Below, in pieces: positions 18,721 to 30,735 of a stretch of DNA of 64,000 nucleotides. Position numbers and translations under genes: made by a program. The stretch is from NCBI GenBank assembly GCA_036924285.1, contig JAYKYS010000001.1:2764501-2828500 (forward strand), read 5' to 3'. Below the pieces are notes generated by a model. It was not told where the DNA came from. It did no database searches and saw nothing but the letters and a program-made list of their open reading frames with translations. Numbering within the stretch: the stretch's first letter is position 1; every line of letters starts with the position of its first letter. The stretch is from Asterella californica (lineage: Eukaryota > Streptophyta > Marchantiopsida > Marchantiales > Aytoniaceae).

Positions 18721-18929
18721 TGAGCATGGATCTAAACCTACCCGCTCCTGTTCCCTTCAACACGTGGGTGGAGATCCGCTATGTCTGCAGACCGAAATCG
18801 TTACATAGAGAGTTTGTGATTAGAAATTTTGGTGAGGATTTCTACCGCGAGATAATCGATTCTCCTGTCCCTTTTGTAGTACCTGTAGTGTACGAACGTT
18901 TCCGAGTGGCCGTCATAACTCTATACTAG
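18720..18929 (+). CDS. Small leader reading frame B2 (69 residues), overlapping the B1 stop
   Basis: The ATG at 18720 shares its A with the TAA stop of B1. TAATG is a layout known to support stop-and-reinitiate translation in some retroelements. The peptide contains RNFGEDFYREIIDSPV then PFVVPVVYERFRVAVITLY, so B1 and B2 look like a tandem duplication of one domain placed in two overlapping frames. It ends 57 bp before the gag ATG, in the same frame as gag. Confidence 0.55.
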   Translation: MSMDLNLPAPVPFNTWVEIRYVCRPKSLHREFVIRNFGEDFYREIIDSPVPFVVPVVYERFRVAVITLY

Positions 18930-18986
18930 GAGAAGCTTGAAACTTTCGTGTCGTTCGAAAGAGAGATAGAGAGAGAGAGAGCGATC

Positions 18987-20108
18987 ATGGAGTCACAACC
19001 TCCAAACCCAGAGTTGGTGATGCAGGAACTAATGCAGGGCATGCTGACCAAATTTCGGGAGATGAAGATGACGGTTGAAGCATTACAGAACAAGATGCTG
19101 AACCTCGAGGGCCAGAGTATGACAGACGTTGCAAGAGGAGGATCGTCTCAAGGAGTACCGGTGGTAGGAGAGCAAGCTGCACCAAGGGAACTCATCGTTA
19201 GAGCACCAGTCGATGATGAAGGTGCCCTGTTACTACGAATGAAAAAGACATGTAACATTGAACCGTACAAAGGCCAACGAATCATGGGAGTAGTCGAGAA
19301 TTGGATTTCTCGGATGAATCGATATTTGCGACTTTTCAGTACGCAAATCACGGACCACGTAGCGGGAGTGTTTGCGTGTGGCTACTTGAACGATAAAGCT
19401 CTCACGTGGTATGATGCATGGGAGAGATCGGTGTTGGCAGAAGGGAGAACAGTCACATGGACTGTAATGCAAGAAGGGTTGTTGAAGAATTTCCAATCCG
19501 TGGATTCGGTGCAAATGGCTCGAACGAGGATGTGGGGATTGAAACAGAATGGAAGCCTTCAAGAGTATGTAGAAGCCTTCCTCGACTTGCAAGTTGCAAT
19601 CACTGATATGAGTTCGGCGGAGGCTCTTGATAATTTCAAGAGAGGGTTGAAGGAAAGAATCCGACAAGAAGTAATGGTGTAAAATCCACTCACGGTTTTT
19701 GAAGCCATCGCTTGTGCTCAGAGAATTGCTGGAGCATTAGGAGGAGAGGTGATGATTCCACCCAATCATCAGAATAGATCCGAAATTCCGTATACAAACG
19801 GTCCGACACCCATGGAGCTAGGCAACATCCGCTATCAGCCACGGCAGTTTCAAGGTGGAGATCGTCGAGGACGGCCAGACGAAAGACGTCAAGGAGCTCC
19901 TAGAGGAGAAGGTGTCAGGAATGCTACACCTCAACTCGAGCAACGTCGATGTTACAACTGTGGGCGATTCGGCCACATAGCTGCAAATTGCCGAAGTCGT
20001 TTTCCTAGAGATCCAAGACCTCCATATCGTCGACCACTGAATCATCTGAATGAGACGGAAGGAAATGACGAGATCGAGGCAAGATTGAGAAACGAAGAAC
20101 ACCAGTAA
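18987..20108 (+). pseudogene. Gag of element B, one in-frame stop
   Basis: The ATG at 18987 (MESQPPNPELVMQELM) is the likely start. The retrotransposon gag domain includes GYLNDKALTWYDAWERS. A TAA at 19680-19682 interrupts the frame, which then continues in register to a zinc knuckle, CYNCGRFGHIAANC, and ends at 20108. The pol frame opens just before this end, in a different register, so gag and pol would need a frameshift or were separated by a mutation. Confidence 0.85.
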
Positions 20109-23100
20109 ATGCACCTCGCGACCTTACTGGTGCAAGGAGGGAGAAGAAAGGAAGGAGAAGGAGATTGACAAAAAACAATGCACAATTGATTGTCATGGAT
20201 GGAGTCTTGGAAGGGACTCAGGTGAGAGTACTAATCGATCCTGGTGCAACAGAGAACTTTTTGTCTCGATCGACTACTATGAAGTTGAAAATGGAGTTAG
20301 AAAATGATGAGAGTGAAGAGGTGGAACTGCCCAATGGACAAACGGAGAAGATTGAATCTCTACCTCGAAAGATAGAACTTACTTTAGGCGAATATCGTGA
20401 AGATATTGAGTGGCGAGTGATCAAATTAGCTCGTTATGATGTCATATTGGGTATGCCGTGGATGGAGCAGTATAATCCCGAAGTGGATTGGCGAAGAAAA
20501 GTGGTGAAAACCAAACAGTGGAAAATCTTCGGAGATAGAGTGAGATCTCGAAGACAGAACTTGTCTTTGTATGTAATAGGCACAAGTGTTATACATAATA
20601 ACGATGTCTGTTTTCTGGGTTTAATAAGAGAAGTCCCGAGTGCACGACTCGACGGGCAGATTCCAGAAAGCTTGACAGAGGTGATAGCAGAATATGGAGA
20701 TGTCTTTCCCGATGATCTTCCTTCAGGGTTACCACCAAAACGAAGGATTGATCACAAAATCGAGGTGATTCCAGGAAGCACCCCTCCTTGTAAGGCCCCA
20801 TACAGACTAGCACCACATGAATTGGAGGAGTGCAAGGCACAAATCGAGGAGATGCTGCAGAAAGGGTTCATCCAACCCAGCGTGTCACCATATGGAGCGC
20901 AAGTCCTTTTTGTTAAGAAGAAGGATAATAGTCTACGGATGTGCATCGATTACCGAGCACTCAATCAACAAACGGTGAAGAATAAGTATCCACTACCTCG
21001 GATGGACGACTTGTTCGACCAACTTGAAGGAGCAAAGTACTTCACGAAGCTAGACTTACGGAGCGGGTACAACCAGATTCGAATCGCTGATGAAGATGTG
21101 GAGAAGACTGCCTTTCGAACAAGGTATGGTCACTTCGAATACTTAGTAATGCCATTTGGTCTCACAAATGCACCGGCCACCTTCATGAGCCTGATGAATG
21201 ACATATTCCGCCCGTACTTAGACAGATCAGTCGTGGTATTCCTTGATGACATCCTAGTCTATAGCAAAACTATGAAGGACCATGTGCACCATTTGAGAGA
21301 GGTTCTCCAAGTACTCCGCCAAAATAAATTGTACGCCAAAATTTCAAAATGCGAATTTGGCAAGACGGAGGTGGACTACTTAGGACACAGGGTGAGTGCA
21401 GAAGGCATACAAGTAATGGCAGATAAAATAGCTGTCATCCAACAATGGAAAGCTCCAGAAGATCAGACTCAACTTAAGAGCTTCTTAGGATTGACAGGAT
21501 TTTATCGTAGATTTGTTAAGCATTTTGCCAAGCTTGCACAAGCACTAACTGCCTTGTTAGGCAAAGGAAAGAAATGGATGTGGGGAACAGCGCAAGAAGT
21601 AGGTTTTCAAGCATTGAAAACTACGCTACTACATGCTCCGATCCTCAAGTGGTACGATCCGAAGAAACCTATCAAGTTAGCAACGGACGCATCAGGCACG
21701 GCTGTAGGGGCGGTATTGCAGCAAGAATGGAAGGATGGTTGGCATCCAATTGCATACTTCTCTCGGAAGTTGCTACCAGCAGAACAAAACTATCACACCA
21801 CCGAAAGAGAAGAGTTGGCGATAGTCCTCGCCACGAAGCATTGGAAGCACTACCTAGGAGAGAAGGCTTTTGTGGTCGAGACAGACCACAAACCTTTAGT
21901 CTATTTGGAGACGCAGAAGGATCTCTCAAAGAGACAAATCCGTTGGACAGAATGGAGACAACGATTCAACATGATCATCACGTACGTGGAGAGCAAGAAG
22001 CAAATTGCTGATGCGTTAACCCGCATGCCTATGGTGCATAACATAGTCTCTGAAGTCAAGGTGAATTCTGACTTCTGGACAAAATTGATCGAGGGCACAA
22101 GATCAGATGCACAGATTGTCGCAGCAAAACCTTCAAGAACCATCACCCGCAACCATGGTTTGGTATTCCATGAAGGGAAGTTATGGATCCCAGATGATCT
22201 AGAACTCCGCACCACCATACTAACTGAATGTCACGATTCAGCCATTGTAGGACATATGGGGGTAGAAAAGACATTGGAAGTAGTCCAACGAGTGTTCTAT
22301 TGGTCCAAGATGGCAGAGGATGTTGCAGTCTACACTCGGAGTTGTGCAATGTGTCAACAAAATAAGGCTACAAATCAAGCACCCTCCGGCCTCCTTCAAC
22401 CCCTCCCCATCCCTTCCAAACGTTGGGAACATGTTAGTATGGACTTAGTGTGTGAACTTCCCATGACCAGCTCAGGTTTTGACTCCATAGTTGTCTTCGT
22501 CCATAAGCTCAGCAAGATGATCCACCTTCGACCAACCACGAAAGACGTCTCGGCACCGCAACTTGCCCAGTTATATTTGAACACCATTTTTGCTCAACAC
22601 GGTCTATCGCGGGTACTTATAACAGATAGAGGTCCTCAGTTTACTAGCCTATTTTGGAGAACCCTATTTGGTCTGTTCAAGATCAAACTTGCCATGTCGA
22701 CTGCTTATCACCCACAAACCGATGGACAAACTGAAAGAGCCAATCGCACCATTGAAGACATGCTATGAGCCTTTACTCTAGAGGAGCAAGCGAAGTGGGA
22801 CACCTTACTCCCTTTGGTAGAATTTGCCTACAACAACTCCCTCAATGCATCTATCCGAGAAACACCTTTTTATCTCATGTACGGTGAACATCCTCTCACA
22901 CCAACAAGTTTGACACGATTCAGCACGACGTCGTCATTCAACACCAAAGTGGATGTTGTCAATGAATTCGTTGCACGAATTCAACAAGGAGTGGAAAAAG
23001 CTAAGGTGAAACTACAGGTTGCTCAGAATCGACAAAAGCAATATGCAGATGGACACTGTGGACATGAAGAGTTCATGATTGGTGATCAAGTTTGGTTATC

Positions 23101-23524
23101 CACAACCAACCTTACTCAGATCGGCAATCGTAAATTCAACCCTCGCTTCATCGGACCTTTCTCTGTTGTCCGTAGAATTGGAGCAGTAGCATATCAACTC
23201 GAACTTCCACCCCACATGAAGATGCATCCAGTTTTTCATGTGTCTTTATTACGGCGATATACACCACGACCTCCCCAATTTGGCAATTCGCAAGAGTCGT
23301 GACCTCTTCCTCAAATTATCGATGGCGAGGAAGAGTTTGAAGTGGAATGCATCTTAAAGAAACGTGTTCGTGGGACTCGTCATCAACGGGTAGATTATTT
23401 GGTCAAATGGAAAGACTACCCATTACATGAAGCAACATGGGAACCTGCAAGCAATCTTGCACACGCCCCACTCATAGTGCAAGCTTTCGAACAGCAGCTG
23501 AGCAACGAGGACGTTGCTTCTTAA
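20102..23524 (+). pseudogene. Pol of element B with chromodomain, two in-frame stops
   Basis: The order is protease ([12 protein letters not shown], with DPGA in place of the usual DSGA), reverse transcriptase ([21 protein letters not shown] near 21240), RNase H ([15 protein letters not shown]) and integrase. Integrase has its HHCC site (about 22230-22370), [19 protein letters not shown] and a third box, [14 protein letters not shown] at 22766-22768 falls right after the integrase core and a second TGA lies at 23300-23302. The last part (about 23333-23497) is a chromodomain with YLVKWKDYPLHEATWEP, keeping the aromatic residues that hold methylated histone tails. That domain is thought to steer chromoviruses into marked chromatin. 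Confidence 0.9.
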
Positions 23525-23537
23525 AAGGGGGGAGGTT
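23523..23537 (+). other. Polypurine tract of element B
   Basis: AAAAGGGGGGAGGTT directly before the right LTR. Confidence 0.8.
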
Positions 23538-24097
23538 TGTAATAAGTAGAGCCCTACTTATCAACTAGAGGGGAAATTAGTTTGGTAGAAGTCTTTGGTA
23601 TAAGAATTAGTTATGGCTAAGTTGGCCGGAGAATACATATAGCAAATAGTCTTCTATCAATAGGCGAGTGCGCCAAAGGTCCACCGGGAAACTTCTAGAA
23701 GGAAGTTTCTAGAAGGAAGCTTCGAGAATGTTCTAGTCGGGAAGCTTCCAGAAGGAAGTTTCTAGAAAGGAGCTTCTAGAACTTTCCAACCGGGAAGTTT
23801 CTAGAAGGAAGTTTCTAGAAAGAAGCTTCTAAAACTTTCTAGCCAGGAAGTTTCCAGAAGGAAGTTTCTAGAAAGAAACTTCCAGAACTTTCCAGCGAGC
23901 CTCTTACGTGGCGCATTTTGAATCCTCTAGATGTTGTGCTAGATCTATGGCTGCATGTAAGCCACATCAGCGATCCGCGTGAGAGATGAGCATTGGCCGG
24001 AAGCTTATCATGTACTATTCCTCTCACTATATAAAGGCTACGGATGCACCACCACGGGCATTCGAGTTTTGAGTTCACTCTAGAGCCTCATCTTACA
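23538..24097 (+). repeat. Right LTR of element B
   Basis: 560 bp, differing from the left LTR at about eight positions and one single-base indel. It is followed by the GAAGA duplication. Confidence 0.95.
23688..23892. promoter_or_regulatory. Array of heat-shock elements in the right LTR of B
   Basis: Same array as in the left LTR. One unit lost a block here (CTTCTAAAACTTTC), and another, imperfect in the left LTR, is perfect here (GAAGTTTCCAGAA). The total is again about eleven perfect units. Confidence 0.8.
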
Positions 24098-25599
24098 GAA
24101 GACATGACCCTCGACCATTCTCTCCAGATTCTGCCAGCAAGTATTCTCACGACTCTCTTCTAAGTTCGGGAAGAAGAAGGACCGGCTGCTATGGATCGGA
24201 CAGAAGAGACCCGAATGGACCCTCACGTCTTCTCGCTCATTTTGCCAGCCTTCCAGTCTTCTAGTCTCTCTAGGAAGATGGGGAGTTGAGAAGCTTGGAA
24301 GACCGGGAGGCACAGGCATTGTTCCTGACTTCCAACTTCTCGAAATAACAAAACAACTCACCACTCCACTCAAGATTCGTACCAAGTCTCTCTAAACACA
24401 AAAGCAAAGCAAATCCACTCTTGATACGAATTGTGTTCAGTCGACTTCCGAAGACAGTCTTCCGAATACAGTCTTCCGAAGACGGTCTTCCGAAGATAGT
24501 CAAGTTCAAGAAGCGTCTTCTGAAGATGTTCCCATCTTCCGAATCGTCTTCTGTTCCAAGTTTCGGGGGTAGTGAGGTAGTGGGGTAGGGAAATTGATAG
24601 TTGGGGTCTCCAATTTGAGGGTTAGGAGTAGGGAAGCTCGAATTGAGCTCGGGAAGAAGCAAGGAGATGTCTTGACAGAAATTGGGCAGCGCTTCCGCGC
24701 CCAATGTCTCAATAGAAAGAATGGGGGGTGGAGTAATCGATCAGGCTGCCTGCACACAATCAAGGAAGCGCGAGGAGTACCAAGAAAAGGCGAGAAGAAG
24801 TGGGAGGGGAAAAGAACAGGGGGAAGAACCTCTACAGTCTTCTTCGGCTCCTCGAGTTGCCTTCGACCTCCGCGCGCTTCTGGCTCTTGTCCTAGCTTCC
24901 AATGCGACTCCTCTCGACTGCACCTGCAGTCAATTTCGGCCCACACCTCGATTCCACCTTCGCTTCTACTCGCCACTCTCCACTGTCAGATTCTCGGGAG
25001 CTTCACAGAAACGCCTTCGCTCTCTGTTGTTTGTGCTCCAACAATTCGATCTCATCCTTCGCCCAACTGCCAACTCATTCTCTCCTACCTCGATGTCCTC
25101 ACTCGATTCCTCTCTCAATGCTAACTCGCGAAGCTCACACTCTCAATCGATCTTCTCAAGCGCGCTGTGCTGCGGGAAGTTGGAATGCGCGTAATGTGCT
25201 TCCTTACGCATCTTCTCCGCAGATTAGGGGTTTTCGACCTTAGGTGTCTTCCCCGACCTACCTACCTATTCGGTGCGCCCCAGTAGGTACACCTACTGTC
25301 TTACCTGAAAACTCGTGGTTAGGCCTTCGCGGCCACTGTCTTCTGGAAGACAGGTGTCTTCCGCCGTCTTCTCATCTTCCGCCGTCTTCCCGTCTTCTGA
25401 AGACGCAACTGATAAGACGCTCTTCCGAAGACGGTCGTCTTCCGAAGAAGTCAACTTCTTATAACAAACAGCTCTTAAGATCATCTTCATGTTAAGGAAG
25501 ACGTAACCTTAAGTAACAACACCTCTTCAGTTATATAAACAAGTTATTATTCTTAAAAATTTCAAAAATTCGTGCATCCTGTAATTTGTGGGCACCACA
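24098..25599 (-). repeat. Solo LTR, first 1.5 kb on the minus strand
   Basis: On the minus strand this is the start of the solo LTR, beginning TGTGGTGCCCAC at 25599. It aligns with 33896-35400 of the 3' LTR. A TTTATATAAC box lies about 60 bp in, and a dense run of GAAGAC/GTCTTC words follows (25340-25450). Frames on both strands overlap here and none is a convincing gene. Confidence 0.8.
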
Positions 25600-25604
25600 A
25601 TAAC

Positions 25605-27206
25605 TCCATTGACTATTCCAAATTTAGTAGGACCAAAACATGCTATCTTAAGGATGGCAGTTTTTCATGTAAAAATAGTTAAGACACCATGTGGCAACAT
25701 AGGTAGCATAGGAGCAACAAGGTGGATGGCTAATTAGGAAGGGGAACCGCTTGCATGTGGGGTGACAACCTCCTGTCAGCGCCTCTCTCTCCTTGGTGGT
25801 CATCTCCCCTGGTTCTCATGGCAGCGACATAAGTAGGATCGAAGAGTAGGAGACAAAGTTCTAGAGTTTGATAGTTCTGTAGTTCTGCACACACATACCA
25901 ATCTTACGGTGCAGGAGACAGATTAGACACTAGAAGTACACAGTGTACACTACACCCGTTGTTGGAAACATATGAATAGTCTGGGAATACACAGAAGGGG
26001 TCTGCATGCTCGTACCAGCAGTGGTTCGGAGATGTAGATGAGTAGTGGATAGTCTAGAGTAGAGAACGGCATCCTCGTGCAGTCTTGCTGGTTAGACTGA
26101 TGTGTCGAGGAGTAGACGCAAGAAGTAGAGCTAGTGAGCTTCCCAATGCCATTGTGCCTTCTTCTCGGAGAATAGATTGTGGATTTGATGCAGAAGCTTC
26201 GTTCATGTCTTCTGGGTGATGGGTTTCCTTGAATTCGCTCCCAATTGTGCATGGGAAGTGTTCTTCTTGAGTGGCGGTGAATGTCAACAGTTGCGGAAGT
26301 GTAGCTTGACTCGTTCAGTAGAGCACTTGGGATCTGCGTACGAACGGTCTTATGGGTAAGGGATCCCAGAAGACAGAGTAGTCAGAGCAGCGAAGTGAAG
26401 AAGAAAGAAGCCTTCTTCCCGCAACAGAAGACGACATCCTCGAGTAGAAGACGGTGCAACAGTACTCACGTTTGTTGTCTTCCTCCCCAAACTATTACAA
26501 GCAGGGATGGCTTGTTAGTCAGGATCCGGACTAGAAGCCTGTCGGAATCTTAATTGCCTCTTTTCATCTTGTTTTCTCTTGTTTGGATTTTCTTATCTTC
26601 CCCATCTTCTCCCATCTTCCCCATCTTCTTACCTTCTTCTAGTGAGTTTCCGAGACTTCTATTGAGCTTCCGTGAAGGTGAATGTCGTTGTAGTGCTGCA
26701 GGAAGACCATTTCCGTAGGCATAAGCCTGGGAAGGGTACAGGGGGCATACACCCTGTGATTGATCTAACCCGTTGTAATGTGAGTGTGAGAATAAGGTGT
26801 AACGACCGTTGCTAGTCGACTTCTGCGAAGCAGGACAGCCTTCTGGAGGTGTGAGAAGACGAGCTGAACCTCCAAAAGATGAGAATCGCTTCGGGAAGAC
26901 GGTATCGAGAAGATCGGAAGAAGCAACCTGGAAGCAGGAAGATCGTCTTCCCGAACTTCTCTGTGAATAGTTGAGTGATATTTTAGTTGGTAGTTGTTTG
27001 TTTAGTTCCAGAGCACCATTTGGCGTGTCTAGAAGATGTGTGGTTTTGTGTGGTTTTGTGAGAAGACGGGATTCCTAGGCAAAACTCATGTGTTTGTGTG
27101 TTTGAACAGATCTTAGAACTTAGAGCAGCGTTACTTGCGTAAATCCTCTGTGGGAACGATATATTGTATACTAAATGGGCAAAAGGAGTAATCCTGCGTC
27201 ACTACA
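25605..27206 (+). repeat. 5' LTR of element D, second part
   Basis: It continues the 5' LTR after the solo LTR insertion and runs to CACTACA at 27206, just before the D primer site. It aligns with 38034-39297 plus 46801-47137. It is non-coding as far as I can see. Confidence 0.85.
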
Positions 27207-27224
27207 TATAGTGAGCACCATTTT

Positions 27225-27240
27225 TGGCGCCGCTGCCGGA
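27225..27240 (+). other. Primer-binding site of element D (tRNA-Asp type)
   Basis: TGGCGCCGCTGCCGGA lies 18 bases after the LTR end. It matches the tRNA-Asp-type site of plant Athila/Tat elements (TGGCGCCGTTGCCGGGGA) with a few changes. Confidence 0.75.
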
Positions 27241-28071
27241 ATTTCAACTTAGTAACTTTTGTTCTAAGCTTCCTGGATCTGTGTGCCAGTAGTTAGTTTC
27301 ATTTCGAACTAACTTCGATTGTAGTTGAATGTGTTGTGGGACTCTATCTTGCTAGAAGACAGGAACCGCAACCAGAAGTTGATAAGATACCTCAAGGAGG
27401 GTTGGAAGAAGCCGCTTCCTTGCTTCCAAGAGCTTCTTGGAAGACTCGATCTTGGAAGACTGCAATAAGTGCAACAGAAAGCAGGAGAAGAAGACGTTCT
27501 GAACCTGTGATCGGTTGTTCGGTCATTTGCTCTCCCGGATCTAGTGGTAAAAGAAGAGGGACATCTCTTCTCAATACTCTGGTGGATGCCTCCGACCAGA
27601 GGAAGAAGCAGAAGACGCACGGGTAAAGATCCTGAGTGGGTAAATTCACCCCAGCGAACCGCTTCTAGAGAGCAGCGGATATCCTTGAGACACCAAAGGA
27701 AAGAAGAAGAGCTCAGGAAGATCCGATCAGTAGAGTTGGAAGAGCCTTCCATCTCGAGCATAATCTTTGGCGAAGACAGAAACCAACCGGATGAAGACGT
27801 CTAAGACCGTCTAGACGGTCTAAACGTGTATAAAGTAGATTTTGGTACTGGTTACTCGGAAGACGTCTTCCCAAGTGCGGGAGAAGCTTCTCAAGGAGAA
27901 GGAAGACTGGAGGAGATTGTTCCAGACGTCTAGGAAGATAGCAGTGACAGTAGTTCTGACTCAGAAGACAACCTTCGTGATTCAGACAGGCCTGGACCTT
28001 CGAGAAGACCATCTCCACCACCTGGACCTGAGGGAGGAAGAAGTTGACAGTCGCACCAGCCGGCAGTCGAC
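27241..28071 (+). other. Leader of element D, no convincing gene
   Basis: Several overlapping short frames exist (27336-27626, 27544-27804, 27842-28213), rich in arginine, lysine and glutamate because of GAAGAC/AAGAAG words. None keeps one frame across the region and none resembles the leader frames of A, B or C. It may once have encoded the N-terminus of gag. Confidence 0.5.
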
Positions 28072-30735
28072 ATGGCTTCCCACACTCGGCAGAAGTATCA
28101 TCCGTACGACGATGATGCTGACGCGGACGACTTCATCACGATGTTCGAGACCATCTCTAGATCCAACAAGGAAGACGCTGATGTTGACAGACTCCGGGTA
28201 TTTCCTAGTTTGATCGTAGGGAAGGGAAGGAAGTGGATGAGTAAGATGTTGGATGATGGTGTAGTAATGACCGCTTGGGCTACCCTGAAGGCAGCTTTTC
28301 TGAAGAGGTTTAGAGGAGTGGGCTATGATCGGATGACCCTCATAGAACTTCAGAGACTCGAACGGAAGAAGAAAGAGACACTGCGGGATTACACCGAGAG
28401 GTTTGAAGATCTCCTGGATCACATCCCTCAGAACCAAGGAAGACCCGGCTACTGTGCTCAGCAAGCTGTGGACTGGTACTTGGGAGGATTGTCTCATGAT
28501 ATGGAATTGTATTGCAGAAGAGGAGGAGGTGATGATTTAGTAGAAGTACAGAAGCATGCCGAGCAGTATGAAACTTCGAGCATCACTCGGAATATGACGA
28601 AAGACAGAGGGAAGACCTCGAAGAAGTCCAAGAAGTTGAAGAAGTCTTCTCGGAAGTCCAAGAGGAAGTCCAAGTCCACTGAAACTGATAACAGCGATTC
28701 GGAAGTATCTTCTGCTTCTGAAGAGTCTACTGTCGAAAGTTCAGAGTCGGAATCTGAACGAGAGAAGAAGACGCGGAAGAAGAAGAAGGAGAAGACGCGA
28801 GCAAGGGAGGAAGTTGTGCAGAAGATGCCTCAGACTCAGATCATTCAGTCTGCACCTGATCCCCGTATTGATGAGGTTCTGAAGCAGTTTGCCGACCTGA
28901 AAGTTCATCTTCTGAACCAGAAGGACAAGCGGGAGCAGCCTACGGCTTCCCGGCCAAACCTTTGGTGCAACCTTTGTAACTCTTCCGGACACACCAGAGA
29001 TCAGTGTACGCAGGACCAAGCTGTCAACTGGGCAGGATGGGAAGAAGACGACGAAAGATATCTACACGATCCTAGTGGGGAAACCTGCTATAGGATCGGG
29101 ACGATACAACCCTTCACTCTTACGCCTCCCGCCCAATATAATTGTTATGTACCTAGGGATAGAGCTAGCAATGTACAGACCAGGACGCCCTGGCAACCTT
29201 CTTCATCACAACGATCTCTCAACCCTCTTCTTGGAGCATGCAATAATTGTGGAGAGACAGGACATTGGTGATCCACCTGTTCTCATCCGAGAAGACAGAT
29301 TGGGCAAGTGCTCTTGTGTGAGAACTGAAAGGAAGCCGGTCATTTCACAGGAAATTGTCCTCAGACCTTACGACCACGACAAATGGTTAGATTTGCAGAT
29401 ACCACGCCTCCTGCAGAAGCTACATCAACTTCTAAACTCGAGTTAGCAGTGGTACAGCACATCACGGTAGAAGAAGAAGATCCTGGAGATTGTACGGATT
29501 GTCTCCACATTGAGGAAGACGAACCGGACCCCAGGAAGCGCGAAGGAAAGGAACCTCAGCTGCAGAAGACGATTGCAGCCCAGAAGACGAAGTTACTTGA
29601 AGCAGCTTCTTGTTTCACTTTGACGGATGGCACTGTTTGGAGTCCTAGCCCGGATTCAGACAGTTGGCCTCCCGAAGAAGTCTTGGATGAAGCGGTGTTC
29701 AAGGTAAGTACCAGAAGCAAAGGGAAGTTAGAATCTCGTCAGAAGGAGATCAAGAAGAAGAAGCAGCGAAAGGAAAGGTTATCTTCCCCTGAGCGACCTT
29801 CTTCTCCTACTTACGACCGAGAAGATCCGAAGTACTTTGCTCCTGACATTAGACAAGAGGTTGAAGCGATCATGCAAGAAGAGCTGGAGAAGAGACGGAA
29901 GATAGTACAGCAGCTTCCTACACCGACTACGACAACACCTGTCTCACGGGAACAACCTCCAGTCGAGGGAAGACACTCATCTGGTCTTCCACCCAATGAA
30001 GCAGCCACTACATCTTCTCTGTTGGAAACACCAGTCACTCTTCTGAAAAGATCTCCGTACGACTTCTTGCGAGACTTGTGAAATCAGAAGGCGGATGTAA
30101 CCTTCCAACAGTTGTTGGATGACAATGCTGGTTACAGGAAGTTGTTACAATATGTGCTTCGAGGATCGAGGAAGAGGAGGACAGCTAGACTTCCCAAGAG
30201 CACCCCGATCCTAAGGGTAGAGCATGAGGACTTGGGAGCCCCAGAACTTGATATGGAGATCCATGGCTGTCTTCTGAAGAAGGTACCCAGTGATTCCGGC
30301 TCCGGAGTTAACGTCATGACTGAAGAAACAGCGCATGCCCTAGGCTTCACTGAATTCTAGCCTACTCCGAGGATCCTCATAATGGCGGACCAGACCAGAA
30401 GACGACCTTTGGGACAACTGAAAGATGTCTTGACGGTAATTGGTGGAGTATCTCTTTACCTCACTTATATCATTTTGCGACCTGTAGCTAAGGTTGGATA
30501 TCAGGTGTTGATAGGAAGACCATGGCTGTATGCTGCAAATGTAAATACCGACTGGAGAAGGCATCGTTTGAGATTTCTCAATCCTACACCCAAGCCAGGT
30601 GAGAAGACTAAGGTCTCGCTTCCTTGGATCAAGATTGGACACCAAAGTGAAACTCCGTCTATGACAGAGGGGTACACTTCAGAAGACTCAGCTGCGTCTT
30701 CTGACAGTGATGACAGTATAATGAGTTTGTGGTGA
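28072..30735 (+). pseudogene. Gag and protease region of element D, broken
   Basis: The ATG at 28072 opens a 399-codon gag. Its domain contains GKGRKWMSKMLDDG and LKAAFLKRFRG, followed by a lysine/serine-rich linker and a zinc knuckle, CNLCNSSGHTRDQC. A second knuckle, CNNCGETGHW, is cut by TGA at 29269-29271. The relative at 47138-47738 has two intact knuckles here. The same frame reopens at 29383-30081, 30112-30360 and 30382-30735. The third piece carries the protease-like motif SDSGSGVNVMTEE, and RPWLYAANVNTDWRRHRLRF follows. At least three stops interrupt it. Confidence 0.8.

Larger units (their letters stand above)
17827..24097 (+). mobile_element. Element B: chromovirus-type Ty3/gypsy retrotransposon, inactivated
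   Basis: The element is 6271 bp with LTRs of 561 and 560 bp that differ at about eight positions plus one indel (about 1.5%). It has a tRNA-iMet primer site, two small leader frames, gag, pol and a C-terminal chromodomain. The chromodomain and iMet primer site place it among plant chromoviruses. It is flanked by GAAGA duplications (17822-17826 and 24098-24102). In-frame stops at 19680, 22766 and 23300 make it non-autonomous. Confidence 0.93.
3876..25599 (-). mobile_element. Inverted solo LTR of the D family, split by elements A and B
   Basis: Read on the minus strand from 25599, this is a full D-type LTR. It begins TGTGGTGCCCAC at 25599 and ends at 3876, where the final CA is mutated (the plus strand starts TATAG where TGTAG is expected). 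The LTR pieces are 24098-25599, 16731-17826 and 3876-7966. No internal domain of D lies between them and a 5-bp duplication flanks the whole, so this is a solo LTR formed by recombination between two LTRs. It carries an internal tandem duplication at 6598-7933. Elements A and B inserted into it later. Confidence 0.85.

Noticed and set aside
18948..18986. An earlier start for gag of element B
   Set aside because: The codon at 18948 is GTG. The first in-frame ATG, at 18987, begins a normal gag N-terminus.
24506..25194. Long frames on both strands at the start of the solo LTR
   Set aside because: They are products of GAAGAC/CTTCTC-rich sequence. Several overlap in opposite directions and none is consistently conserved between LTR copies.
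27336..28060. A host gene between the D LTR and gag
   Set aside because: The short frames overlap, shift register and are purine-word driven. They sit between a primer site and gag, so they are element leader.
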